From the NCBI GenBank assembly GCA_963728285.1, contig CAVSJR010000003.1:186001-250000 (forward strand): a stretch of 64,000 nt of DNA, given 5' to 3'. Every line of letters starts with the position of its first letter. Within the stretch, counting starts at the first letter, position 1. This document shows positions 54,401 through 62,998 of this stretch, piece after piece. This stretch comes from CAVSJR01 sp963728285. GTDB lineage: Bacteria; Actinomycetota; UBA4738; HRBIN12. The position numbers and the translations under genes are program-made. The notes below the pieces were generated by a model. It saw only the letters and a program-made list of their open reading frames with translations. It was not told the origin of the DNA and did not search any database.

Positions 54401-54987
54401 GGGTGCGCGACCGCCTGGCGGCCCAGAGCGACATGCCGATCATCGATGTCACCACGCTCGGCGACGGCGACATGGTCACGGTCGCCGGCATCATCGGCGC
54501 GGTGAGCCGCAAGTACACGAAACGAGGCGAGCCCTACGCACAGTTCCGGCTCGAGGATCTCGCCGGAGGCGTCGACGTCCTGGCCTTTCCGAACGTCTAC
54601 GAGAAGGTCCCCCAGCTGATCGAGGTCGACCGCATCGTGCTCGCCAAGGGCCGGATCGACCTGCGGGGCCGTGAGCTGCAGATCCGTGCGGTCGAGGTAC
54701 GAGAGCCCGATCTCGGGGACGAGGGGATGCGCACCGACCCCGCGGGGGAGCTCGTGGTCGACCTGCCCGCGGCCGCATGCACGAACGCCGTCATCGCGAA
54801 GGTGAAGGCGCTGCTGTCCTCGCACGGCGGGCCGACGCCCGTTCGCGTTCGCTTCATCAGCTCCCAGGGGGTGACGCCCCTGGAGGTCGGCAACTTCAGG
54901 GTGGACGCGACGGGCGGCCTGTTGTCGGAGCTGAGGGCGCTGCTCGGCAGCGCCGCTGCGCGCGTCGAGCCGCTCGTCCCGGCCTGA
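51421..54987 (+). CDS. dnaE1: Replicative DNA polymerase III alpha subunit DnaE1
   Basis: An 1188-aa C-family polymerase. The N-terminal PHP domain keeps its metal ligands (FVHLHVHTEFSLLDGAARIE and VAMTDHGAMFGALDFYEAAR), consistent with proofreading by PHP as shown for mycobacterial DnaE1. The polymerase Asp residues lie in MPDIDMDFDERRRDEVIRYV and LLKMDFLGLRNLSVI. GPGRGSAAGSVVSYSLRITD and FADYGFNASHACAYGYVAYQ are core motifs. An OB domain (MVTVAGIIGAVSRKYTKRGE) and a C-terminal tau-binding-like region end the protein. Length is normal. The GTG at 51421 lacks a ribosome site but has a close promoter. Confidence 0.96.
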   Translation: MSGRSFVHLHVHTEFSLLDGAARIEAPKHNPGAPTIFKQAVELGMPAVAMTDHGAMFGALDFYEAARGAGVKPILGVETYVAPGSRFDRTPGESEEKYHHLTLLARNEVGYRNLLRLVTDASLEGFYHRPRIDKELLAEHAEGVICLSGCLSSEVATHLQNGQDARALEAAATYRDLLEPGAYFIELQDHGLADQRRILPGQIALAKRLGVPMVATNDLHYTLRADAKPHDVLLCIQQQKLQTDTQRLKFDSEENYLKSSEEMRAVFAELPEACDATLEIAEMCDVELLYGDGVPADQRFHLPQFRTPDASALEEYLRKLVDEGATERYGTVSPEIAGRIEHELGVICDMGFAGYFLVVWDLIRFARDHGIRVGPGRGSAAGSVVSYSLRITDLDPLRYGLIFERFLNPGRLQMPDIDMDFDERRRDEVIRYVAEKYGSDHVAQIITFQTIKGKQGIRDAARVLGFPASVGDRLCKMYPAMVMGRDHPIEQALELSPELRDAYDKEPEAREIVDTARALEGLRREDSVHAAGVVIGDAPLVNYLPLKLSKDSKDDSRRTVTQFDMHGVEKLGLLKMDFLGLRNLSVIEDTLAHLRRRGVDVDIDHVALDDERTYAMLCKADTTGVFQMESAGMRSLIKILAPDRFEDLMALVALYRPGPLNQGMHTEYAERKHGRRPVTYPHEDLKDILEGTYGVLVYQEQVMQIAVRLSGYEMSEADNLRKAMGKKIREVLMPHQEKFIRGAVERGYPRKLAEDLFDLIVPFADYGFNASHACAYGYVAYQTAYLKAHHPIEYMSAVLTSVKDDKDRKPYYLNACRTMQIEVLPPDVNESEQDFSPAADGTSAIRYGLSAVRNVGGGAVAQIIAARREKGAFTSFADFCRKVDPSVLMRKVLESLTLAGAFDSLGYTRGGLMATTGPEGQRRAAWEKIAGPIVAERKAEAAGQFSLFGGGGSDGAAQEIDESILGGVEFDKRTLLRYEKEMLGQFVTDHPLLGVRDRLAAQSDMPIIDVTTLGDGDMVTVAGIIGAVSRKYTKRGEPYAQFRLEDLAGGVDVLAFPNVYEKVPQLIEVDRIVLAKGRIDLRGRELQIRAVEVREPDLGDEGMRTDPAGELVVDLPAAACTNAVIAKVKALLSSHGGPTPVRVRFISSQGVTPLEVGNFRVDATGGLLSELRALLGSAAARVEPLVPA

Positions 54988-55025
54988 ATTTCGGCGAGGC
55001 CCGTCGCGAGGGTACCCTTGCGCCC

Positions 55026-55781
55026 GTGAGCGTCGAGGTCATCCCCGCGATCGACGTCGCCGGCGGAAGGCTCGCGAGGCTCACCTCCTCCGGTCCCCGC
55101 CATCTGGACGGCGCGTTCGGGGGCGATCCCATCGCGGCGGCGCGGGCGTTCGTCGAGGCCGGTGCGCGCTGGATCCACGTGGTCGACATGGATCTCGCGT
55201 TCTCCGGCGAGCCCCGCAACCTCTCGATCGTTCGCCGCATCGCGGCGATGCCGGTGCTGGTGCAGGCGAGCGGGGGCGTGCTCGTCGGGCCATCCCTGGA
55301 CTCGATGCTCGAGGCCGGCGCCGCGCGCGTGGTCCTCGGCTCCGCGGCGCTCGAGGACGTCGGTGCGCTCGCGCCCCTCGTCGGGCGGCTCGGGGACCGC
55401 CTGGCGATCGGCATCGAGGTGGACGACGGGCGCATCTCGCCGCGCGGGCGGGTCGCGACCGACATGCCGCTGGACGAGACGGTCGAGCGGCTCGCCGCGA
55501 TCGGCGCGCGCCGAATGCTCGTCACGGACGTCCGCCGCGTCGGTGGGCTCGCCGGGCCCGACATCGAGACGCTCCGTCGGGTTGGACGGGCGGGTCGGTG
55601 CCCGCTGATCGCGTCGGGAGGGGTCGCGACGCTCGAGGACGTTCGCTCGCTGCTCGGCATCGATCGGGTGGAGGCGGCGATCATCGGACGGGCGCTGTAC
55701 GAGGGCGGGCTGGATCTCGCGGAGGCGCTCGCCGTCGGCCGCTCCGTCCCCAACGCGGGGGTCGAGTCGCCCGATGGCTAG
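55026..55781 (+). CDS. HisA/PriA-like phosphoribosyl isomerase
   Basis: A 251-aa (beta-alpha)8 barrel. VIPAIDVAGGRLARL holds the first catalytic Asp, VLVQASGGVLVGPSLDSML and LIASGGVATLEDVRSLLG are the two phosphate loops, and MLVTDVRRVGGLAGPD the second Asp region. The strand that reads S/G-hD-x-x-G in HisA is IGIEVDDG here, with Glu at the usual Asp. It precedes trpC, trpB and trpA, and no trpF is seen. It may therefore be a PriA-type enzyme serving tryptophan as well as, or instead of, histidine synthesis. The GTG at 55026 is seven bases after TACCCT, suggesting a leaderless mRNA. Confidence 0.82.
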   Translation: MSVEVIPAIDVAGGRLARLTSSGPRHLDGAFGGDPIAAARAFVEAGARWIHVVDMDLAFSGEPRNLSIVRRIAAMPVLVQASGGVLVGPSLDSMLEAGAARVVLGSAALEDVGALAPLVGRLGDRLAIGIEVDDGRISPRGRVATDMPLDETVERLAAIGARRMLVTDVRRVGGLAGPDIETLRRVGRAGRCPLIASGGVATLEDVRSLLGIDRVEAAIIGRALYEGGLDLAEALAVGRSVPNAGVESPDG

Positions 55782-55792
55782 ACTGCCCGACC

Positions 55793-56581
55793 ATGGGATT
55801 CCTGTCCGACGTCGTCGCCGACGTGCGCAGCGACCTCGCACGAGCGCCGCTCGACGAGTCGATGCTGATGGCTCGCATCCTCGCGATGCCGCCGACGCGC
55901 GACTTCGCGGCGTCCCTTCGCGATTCGGCGGGCCCCTCCCCGAAGGTCATCGCCGAGGTGAAGCGCTCGTCGCCCTCCGCGGGTCGCCTCGCGGATCCGG
56001 ATCCGGGAGAGCAGGCCGCCGCGTACGAGGAGGCCGGGGCGTGCGCCATCTCCGTGCTGACCGAACCCCGCCACTTCGATGGCTCCCTCGCCGACCTCAG
56101 GATCGTCCGGCGGCGAACCTCCGTCCCGGTCCTGCGCAAGGATTTCCTGATCCACCCCTCCCAGCTGATGCAGGCGAGGGCCGAGGGCGCGGATGCGGTG
56201 CTCCTCATCACGGCGTCCCTGAGCCCGATCGAGCTCGCCGCCCTGCTCGCGACCGCGAAGGATCTGTCGCTCGGCACGCTCGTCGAGACGCATTCCGAGG
56301 AGGACCTCGAGGTCGCGATCGAGTCCGGCGCGGAGATCATCGGCGTCAACGCGCGTGATCTCGAGACGCTCGAGGTGGATGCGCGGCAAGCGCTGGAACG
56401 GCTGCGGCACGTGCCGGACGACCGCGTCGCGGTGATGGAGAGCGGGATCGACGACCGCGAGCAGGTCGTCGCCGCCGTGGATGCGGGCGCATCTGCCATC
56501 CTTGTCGGGGAGGCGCTCATGCGAGCCGGCGATCCCGGCGCGAAGCTCCGGGAGTTGCTCGGCGCGTCGCCGGCCCCGTAG
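55793..56581 (+). CDS. trpC: Indole-3-glycerol phosphate synthase TrpC
   Basis: A 262-aa barrel enzyme. KVIAEVKRSSPSAGRLADPD carries the catalytic Lys-x-x-SPS motif, CAISVLTEPRHFDGSLADLR and VPVLRKDFLIHPSQLMQARA the Glu and second Lys, and EIIGVNARDLETLEVD and VAVMESGIDDREQV the later loops. It closes the indole ring to make indole-3-glycerol phosphate. The ATG at 55793 has TAGACT (55779-55784) eight bases upstream and no ribosome site. It is 11 bases after the isomerase gene and 39 bases before trpB. Confidence 0.95.
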   Translation: MGFLSDVVADVRSDLARAPLDESMLMARILAMPPTRDFAASLRDSAGPSPKVIAEVKRSSPSAGRLADPDPGEQAAAYEEAGACAISVLTEPRHFDGSLADLRIVRRRTSVPVLRKDFLIHPSQLMQARAEGADAVLLITASLSPIELAALLATAKDLSLGTLVETHSEEDLEVAIESGAEIIGVNARDLETLEVDARQALERLRHVPDDRVAVMESGIDDREQVVAAVDAGASAILVGEALMRAGDPGAKLRELLGASPAP

Positions 56582-56620
56582 ACGCGCGGCCGCGGCTCCG
56601 AGGTCAGAGAAGGGGGAGCA

Positions 56621-57833
56621 TTGGACACGGTGGGGGAGCGGGCGGTGGACGAGCGGCCCGACGGCCGAGGCAGGTTCGGCTCGTTCGGCGGGCGCTACGT
56701 GCCCGAGGTGCTCATCCCCGCGTTGGACGAGCTCTCGGAGGCGTGGCGGCGGCTTCGCGACGACCCCGGCTTTCGAGCCGAGCTCGACGGCGCTCCTGCG
56801 TGACTACGTCGGCCGACCCACGCCGCTCACGTTCGCGTCTCGCCTGTCGAGGGAGCTCGGGTACCGGATTCATCTGAAGCGGGAGGATCTCGCCCACACG
56901 GGGGCGCACAAGATCAACAACACGATCGGTCAGGTGCTCATCGCGAAACGCCTCGGAAAGCGCCGCGTGATCGCGGAGACGGGCGCCGGGCAGCACGGCG
57001 TCGCGACCGCCACCGCCGCGGCGCTCTTCGGGCTCCCGTGCGTGATCTACATGGGCGAGGAGGACACGCGGCGGCAGGCGATGAACGTCTCGCGGATGCA
57101 GCTGCTCGGCGCCGAGGTCGTCGCCGTCACGGCCGGCCAGGCGACGCTCAAGGAGGCGATCAACGAGGCGATGCGAGACTGGGCCGCAACGGTAACCGAG
57201 ACGCACTACGTCTTCGGCACCGCGGCCGGGCCCGATCCCTTTCCGGCGCTCGTCCGCGACCTGCAGCGCGTGATCGGCGACGAGGCACGGCGACAGTTCC
57301 ACGACGTCGAGGGACGCGACCCCGACGCGGTGGTCGCGTGCGTGGGCGGAGGCAGCAACGCCATCGGGATGTTCACCGCCTTCATCGGCGCGCCCGGCGT
57401 CCGGCTCTTCGGCATCGAGGCGGGAGGGCGCGGCGACCGGCTCGGCGACCATTGCCGCTCGCTCACCCTCGGGGAGCCGGGCATCCTGCACGGCTCCCTC
57501 TCGTATCTCCTTCAGGACTCCGACGGGCAGGTGGCGCTCAGCCACTCCATCTCCGCCGGGCTGGACTATCCGGGCGTCGGTCCCGAGCACAGCTACCTCA
57601 AGGACGACGGCGTCGCGACGTACGCGTCGGCGTCGGATGCGGAGGCGATCGCCGGGTTCCAGGCCCTCGCGCGGACGGAGGGCATCCTGCCGGCACTCGA
57701 GCCGGCTCATGCGATCGGGTGGCTGCTGCGCCGGCCGCTGCCGGAGGGCTCCACCGTCGCACTCAACCTGTCCGGGCGAGGGGACAAGGACCTCGACACC
57801 GTTCGCCGGGCGATCGCCGAGGCCGCCCCTTGA
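56621..57833 (+). CDS. trpB: Tryptophan synthase beta subunit TrpB, frameshifted
   Basis: A 403-residue PLP enzyme once one base is removed at 56788-56793. The first part FGSFGGRYVPEVLIPALDEL then ends early at FRAELDG; the next frame continues LLRDYVGRPTPLTFASRL. KREDLAHTGAHKINNTIGQV has the PLP Lys, ETGAGQHGVATATAAALFGL the catalytic Glu region, and VACVGGGSNAIGMFTAFIG the phosphate loop. The TTG at 56621 follows AAGGGGGAG. The stop shares one base with the trpA ATG (TGATG). It joins indole with serine in the TrpAB complex. Confidence 0.94.
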
Positions 57834-58606
57834 TGCCGGAACTGGAGATCGCGCTCCGAAAGCGGCGCGACGCCGGCGGGCGGTGCTTCGTTCCCTACGT
57901 CACCGGCGGCCTACCGGGGGTGGACGCCGACCTGCTGCGGCGCATCCAGGCGGCCGGCGCCGACGCGATCGAGGTCGGGATCCCCTTCTCCGATCCCGTG
58001 ATCGACGGCGGCGTGATCCAGGAGGCGTCGCGGCTCGCGCTGGAGGCCGGCACGCACCCGCGGGACGTCCTGGAGACGGTCCGGAGCGCCCGGCTCGATG
58101 TCCCGGTCGCCGTCATGACCTATCTGAACCCCGTCTGGCGTCGAGGGACCGAGCGGTTCCTTCGCGAGGCGCGCGACGCGGGCGTCGCCGGGGCGATCGT
58201 CCCGGACCTCCCCATCGACGAGGCCGACGAGTGGGTCGCCCTGTGCTCGGCGACGAACGTCGCGCCCGTCTTCATGGTGGCCCCCGGCGAGCGCGAGGAA
58301 CGCCTGCGCCGGACGGCGGAATGCGCGCGGGGCTTCGTGTACTGCGTGGCCGCCTACGGCGTGACCGGCGCGCGCGACTCGCTGGCGGCGACCGCCGGGG
58401 AGGTCGTGGCGTCCATGCGGCCGCTGACCGACCTGCCGCTGCTCGTCGGCGTCGGCATCGGCACGCCGGACCATGCCCGCGAGGCATGCGCCTTCGCGGA
58501 CGGCGTGATCGTCGGGAGCGCGCTCGTGAGGCTGCTGGTGGACGGCGACGGCGACGGGGCGGTGGCCCTTGCCGCCGAGTTTCGACGCGCGATTCCGGAG
58601 GAATGA
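57833..58606 (+). CDS. trpA: Tryptophan synthase alpha subunit TrpA
   Basis: A 257-aa barrel. CFVPYVTGGLPGVDADLLRR, then ADAIEVGIPFSDPVIDGGVI with the catalytic Glu and Asp, VMTYLNPVWRRGTERFLREA, AGAIVPDLPIDEADEW and VYCVAAYGVTGARDSL are all diagnostic. PLLVGVGIGTPDHAREACAF and VIVGSALVRLL bind the phosphate. It cleaves indole-3-glycerol phosphate. The ATG at 57833 overlaps the trpB stop. A minus-strand tRNA gene begins 29 bases after its stop. Confidence 0.96.
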   Translation: MPELEIALRKRRDAGGRCFVPYVTGGLPGVDADLLRRIQAAGADAIEVGIPFSDPVIDGGVIQEASRLALEAGTHPRDVLETVRSARLDVPVAVMTYLNPVWRRGTERFLREARDAGVAGAIVPDLPIDEADEWVALCSATNVAPVFMVAPGEREERLRRTAECARGFVYCVAAYGVTGARDSLAATAGEVVASMRPLTDLPLLVGVGIGTPDHAREACAFADGVIVGSALVRLLVDGDGDGAVALAAEFRRAIPEE

Positions 58607-58635
58607 GTCGGCGGAGCGCCGGCGCCGGATCGAGG

Positions 58636-58719
58636 TGCCGGGAGAGGGGGTCGAACCCTCACGGGCCGAAGCCCACGGCATTTTGAGTGCCGCGTGTCTG
58701 CCGATTCCACCATCCCGGC
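58636..58719 (-). tRNA. tRNA-Leu (anticodon CAA)
   Basis: An 84-base minus-strand cloverleaf. The acceptor stem GCCGGGA pairs with TCCCGGC, followed by discriminator A. The anticodon stem-loop is CGGCA-CTCAAAA-TGCCG with anticodon CAA, which reads UUG leucine codons. A long variable arm (GTGGGCTTCGGCCCGT) is typical of class II tRNA-Leu, and the T arm is GAGGGTTCGACCCCCTC. The CCA end is not encoded (CCT follows). Confidence 0.95.
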
Positions 58720-58765
58720 GCGCTGCAAGACTACAGGCGCATCGCTCCCCGACGGCGCGCCTCGG

Positions 58766-60705
58766 ATGAGCGTGCATCGCGGGTCGCGCGGCCGGCGGGT
58801 GATGGCCGCCGCGTTCGTGCTCGTGCTCGGCGCCGCTGCATGCGCCGGCGAGGGGGAGGGCCGCCCACCGGCCGCGACCGGGCGGCAGCCGGAGGCCTCC
58901 GCACCGGCGGGGACGCGGCCACACCGACGCCCGCCGGGGACCTGACCGTTCGCCTCGCCTACGTCGGCGACTACGCCCTCGAGGAGGCGCCGGCGCTCGT
59001 CGCGCCCGGCTACCAGGGCGCCTCCCTCGCGGCGGAGCAGGCGACCGAGGCGGGGGGCCTCCCGGCCGACGTGGAGGTCGTCTCGTACTCCACCGACGGG
59101 GACGCCGAGAAGGCGCTCGAGGTCGCGGGCGAGCTCGCGGCCGATCCTCAGGTCGTGGGCGTCCTGATCGCGCCGTACACCGCCGAGTCGCGGGCCGTCG
59201 GCGCGGTGCTCCAGGCGGCCGGGCTGCCGCAGATCAGCCTGTCGTCGCTCGATCCCTCGTCCTCGCGCAATGGGTGGTCGGATTGGCGGCGGGCCGTGGC
59301 CCTCGCGGGCGCCCAGGCCAGGGCCCTCGCGGCATTCGCCCGCGCGCTGCCGGCGGCCCGAGCGGGGATCTGCCTGGCCGGGGACGGAAGCGGGCTGGCG
59401 GCGGTGGTCGGGAGGGCCGCCGGGCGCCAGCTGGAGGGGATCGTCGGGGCGAGGATCACGGTCCCGCCGGGCGACGCCTCGGCCGCGAGGGCAGCTGCGT
59501 CGGTTCGTCGCGCGGGGTGCGGGGTCGTGCTCTGGACGGGCTACGGCGCACGGGCGGCGGCGCTTCGGTTGCGGCTCTCGACGTCGGGCCGCCCGGTGCA
59601 GATGCTCGCGACCGATGCCGCGAAGACGGAGTCCTATCTCACGGAGACGGGCCGGGAGGGCGACGGAACGGTCGTCTCGTGCGGGTGCGTCGACCTCACG
59701 ACGAGCACTCGGCTCGATGCGCAGCGATTCATCAACGCGTTTCAGTTCGACATCGGCGCGTTGCCGGGGCCGTACGCGGTCGAGGGGTGGGACGCCGGCA
59801 ATCGGTTCATCGAGGCCGTGAGGCGCGGGGCGATCACCCGGGGGGAGGTTGCGACGGCGCTCGAGGGCGACCGCAGCTACGACGGGCTTGCGGGGACGTA
59901 CGCCTTTCAGGGCGACGGCGAGCTCGAGGCGTCCGCCGCGGCCATCCGCTTCTATCGGGCCGAGGCAGGGCGATGGATCGGGCTGGGATCCGACGACGGC
60001 ACCGAGCCCTTCGGCGTGCGCTCGGAGGGCACCCTCACCGTGGGATCGTGCCGGTGGGGGCGGCCGTTCGCCTTCCGGCGGGGTGGGCGGCTTCGAGGCT
60101 TCGACGTCGACGTCGCCGGCGACATCGCGGCCCGCCTCGGGCTCCGTCTGGGCTGGCGGCGGATCGCCTGCGGCAATCAGGAGCGCGCGCTCGCCTCCGG
60201 TCGAGTCGATGTGCTCGCCGGGGTGCAACGGCCGGGCCCGAGGGCCGGCGAGGACTCGAGGATCTACCTGAGCCTGCGCCAGGCACTGGTGGTGCGGCAC
60301 GGCTCCGGCATCCACGGACCGGACGACCTCGGCCCCCGCGATGCGGTCGCGGTGGTCCGCGGCTCCGCCGGCGATCGGTGGGCGCGGCACGAGCTCGCCC
60401 CGCGTGGGACCGCCATCGAGCGTCTCACCCGCCCGGGTCGGGCCCTCGATCGTCTGCGGCGCGGCCGCGTCGATGCCGTGCTCGCCGACGAGTCGTCGGC
60501 GCGCTCCGGGGGCGACGGCGCGATCATCGCCTCGACGGTCGACGTGGGGGACTATCGCGTGTTCGCCGTGTCGAGGGAGGATCCTGGGCTGCTCGCCGCG
60601 ATCGACGGCGAGGTCGCGGCGATCGTGCGCTCGAGGACATATCGCCGGACCTTCGCTCGGTGGTTTCCCGGCGTCGACGTGCCTCCGGAGACGGGATCGG
60701 TGTAG
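58766..60705 (+). CDS. Lipoprotein fusing LIVBP-like and SBP_bac_3-like binding domains, frameshifted
   Basis: A 646-residue protein once one base is added in GGGG 58909-58912. The start at ATG 58766 gives a signal peptide with lipobox LGAAAC (AAFVLVLGAAACAGEGEG). Residues about 60-410 resemble a type I periplasmic-binding fold of the branched-chain amino acid receptor group (RLAYVGDYALEEAPALVAPG, VGVLIAPYTAESRAVGAVLQ, GLPQISLSSLDP). Residues about 430-640 resemble a type II fold of SBP_bac_3: LTVGSCRWGRPFAFRRGG, GFDVDVAGDIAARLGLRLGW, VAVVRGSAGDRWARHELAP and YRRTFARWFPG. No membrane helix follows. It sits upstream of an amino acid ABC transporter, so ligand sensing or delivery is likely. Confidence 0.75.
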
Positions 60706-60890
60706 GATCCCGCGCCTCGCCGACGGCGGCGGTCATCTCGCGCCGCCACGATCCGCGTACCTCGTAGGGAGTGGGGATGGCGCGCGCGGCGAGGCCCGCG
60801 GTTTGAGTCCGGGGCCGGGGTGGGACAGGATAGGTCTCGGGACGGGGGCTCCATCCGGCCGGACGGGGGCCGTGACGGAAGGAGAGGGAC

Positions 60891-61749
60891 GTGAAGAAGC
60901 GCCTGCTGGGAATCGTGGCCGTGCTCGCGGCGACGGCGATGATCGGGACCGCATGCGGGAGCGACGACGAACCGGCGGCGGGCGGGGCGACGTCGGCCGG
61001 CGGATCCACGCCGGCGGTCACGACCCTCGAGGACGGCGTGCTGTCGGCGGCCTCGTGTCTGGATTACCCCCCGTTCGAGTCGGTCAAGGGCGGAGACGAG
61101 GTCGGATTCGACATCGATCTGACCGAGGCGATCGCGGAGAAGCTCGGCCTCGAGGTGAAGTGGGTGCGTGCGAACTTCGACACGATCTTCACGGCGGTGG
61201 CCGGCGGGCAGTTCGACATGGTGGCCGCCGCGGTCACGGCCACCGGAGAGACGGGCGAGGAGCGCGCGCAGACCGTGGCGTTCTCCGACTACTACTACAA
61301 CTCACGGCAGTCGCTCGCCGTGAACACCGAGGAGACCCCCGACATCCAGACCACGGACGATCTCGGGGACGGCGATTCCGTCGGCGTCCAACGGGGGACG
61401 ACCGGCAAGATCTGGGCGGAGGAGAACCTCGCGCCGAACGGCGTGGAGATTCGCACCTACCAGACCTCGCCGGACTCGTTCCGGGACCTGCAGGCCGGCG
61501 CGATCCAGGGCGTGATCAACGACGAGCCGGCGTCGGTGGAGATCGTCACCGAGTTCCCCGGCCTCGAGGTCGTGGAGCCGATCGACACGAACGAGAAGTA
61601 CGCCTTCGCGTTCGCGAAGGACAACCCAGGGCCTCGTGGAGGCGGTGAACGGCGCCCTCAGGACGCTCATGGACGACGGAACGTACGCCACCATCTACGA
61701 GAAGTGGTTCCCGGGCGCGCCGGTTCCCGAGGAGTTCCAGGGCGCCTGA
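60891..61749 (+). CDS. Polar amino acid ABC transporter substrate-binding lipoprotein, frameshifted
   Basis: A 285-residue SBP_bac_3 receptor after removing one G from GGG 61629-61631. The signal peptide ends in the lipobox MIGTAC (MKKRLLGIVAVLAATAMIGT). The mature part has GDEVGFDIDLTEAIAEKLGL, FDTIFTAVAGGQFDMVAAAV with TATGETGEERA, VGVQRGTTGKIWAEENL and GVINDEPASVEIVTEF. After the shift GLVEAVNGALRTLMDDGTYA and TIYEKWFPG end it normally. AAGGAGAGGGACG precedes the start. The permease and ATPase follow in the same direction. The ligand is probably a polar or acidic amino acid. Confidence 0.9.
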
Positions 61750-61825
61750 TCGCGCGAAGCCGAGAGGGGTCGCGCCGGCGCCGGGGAAGGGCGGGGGCCT
61801 CGGCGGCCCGCGGGGAGAGCGACGC

Positions 61826-62998
61826 ATGGCGGTAGGTGCCGAGCTCCGCGAGGTGCCGCCGGAGACCCGCGGCTCGACGGCGCCGCTTCCGCTGTCGATC
61901 CTCCTCTGCGGCTCGCTCGCCCTCGGCCTGGTGCTCGGGGGAACGCTCCTGCTCCAGCTCGTGAAGGCGGTGCAGGGCGGGCGGATCACACCCGTCTGCG
62001 AGGCAGCGGGGATCGTCCCGTTCCAGCCCGCCTCGGACGCGGGCCCGGCGTCGGGCGTCGAGGGGGCCCTGGGCGTCTGCAACATCGTCACGGCCCTCGA
62101 ATCCCCGGCGCAGACCGCGCTGCTCGTCGTCGGCGCGGCGGCGGGTTTGCTGGCGATCGTCGGCGGGCTGGCCACCTACCGTCGCTTCGACACGATCAGA
62201 AAGCGCGAGCACGCGATCACCGGCGCCGTGCTCGGGCTGCAGGCCGTCGTCCTCGCCGGCGTCCTGCAATGGTTTCGTTCCGGAACGCCGGAGAAGTTCG
62301 CGCTGCAATTCCTGAACTTCGGGCGTCTGGAGGGATCGTTCGCCGGCTTCGTCCGGGGGGCGCGGAACACGCTTCTGCTGGCGTTCGCGGGAGAGGTGGG
62401 CGGCATCGTCATCGGGATCGTCCTGGCGCTGCTGGTCGTATCCCAACGCCGCGTCGTACGCGCGCCGGCCAGGGCGTACATCAACTTCTTCCGCGGGACG
62501 CCGTTGCTGTGGCAGCTGTCGATCTTCTACTTCGGGTTCGCGCTCGGACTGGGCCTGCGGCTCGGGGCGTTCTTCACCGCCATCGTGGTGTTCATGCTCA
62601 ACACCGGCGCGTACGCGGCCGAGGTCTTCCGCGCCGGGATCCAGTCGATCGAGCGCGGTCAGATGGAGGCGGCTCGGTCCCTCGGCATGTCGTACCCGCA
62701 GGCCATGCGCTATGCGATCGTGCCGCAGGCCGTGCGGCGCGTGATCCCCCCGCTGCTGAACGAGTTCGTCATCCTCATCAAGGACACGTCGCTCATCATC
62801 GTCCTGGGATTGTCTGTGGCGCAGCAGGATCTGTACAACTTCGCGCGCGAGGGGTACTCCGATACAGCCAACGCAACGTTCTTCGTGGGCGCGGCGATCG
62901 GGTACCTGATCGTGACCCTGCCGCTGATCGGGATCGTGAACGTCGTCGAGCGGCGGCTTCGAAGCGGACTCGTCGGCGTCGTCGAGGGGTTCGGATGA
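61826..62998 (+). CDS. Polar amino acid ABC transporter permease with N-terminal extension
   Basis: A 390-aa permease. The C-terminal 220 residues are the His/Glu/Gln/Arg/opine transporter fold: RGARNTLLLAFAGEVGGIVI, INFFRGTPLLWQLSIFYFGF and IERGQMEAARSLGMSYPQAM, the last being the EAA loop that contacts the ATPase. The first 170 residues are extra. They have helices LSILLCGSLALGLVLGGTLL, TALLVVGAAAGLLAIVGGLA and AVLGLQAVVLAGVLQWF and an external loop with two Cys (VCEAAGIV and LGVCNIVT). The stop overlaps the ATPase start (ATGA). Only one permease gene is present, so it probably acts as a homodimer. Confidence 0.92.
   Translation: MAVGAELREVPPETRGSTAPLPLSILLCGSLALGLVLGGTLLLQLVKAVQGGRITPVCEAAGIVPFQPASDAGPASGVEGALGVCNIVTALESPAQTALLVVGAAAGLLAIVGGLATYRRFDTIRKREHAITGAVLGLQAVVLAGVLQWFRSGTPEKFALQFLNFGRLEGSFAGFVRGARNTLLLAFAGEVGGIVIGIVLALLVVSQRRVVRAPARAYINFFRGTPLLWQLSIFYFGFALGLGLRLGAFFTAIVVFMLNTGAYAAEVFRAGIQSIERGQMEAARSLGMSYPQAMRYAIVPQAVRRVIPPLLNEFVILIKDTSLIIVLGLSVAQQDLYNFAREGYSDTANATFFVGAAIGYLIVTLPLIGIVNVVERRLRSGLVGVVEGFG

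Noticed and set aside
247..61631. Programmed ribosomal frameshifting as the cause of the many shifts
   Set aside because: No common slippery heptamer or downstream structure recurs, and unrelated housekeeping genes are affected. Sequence error explains all cases.
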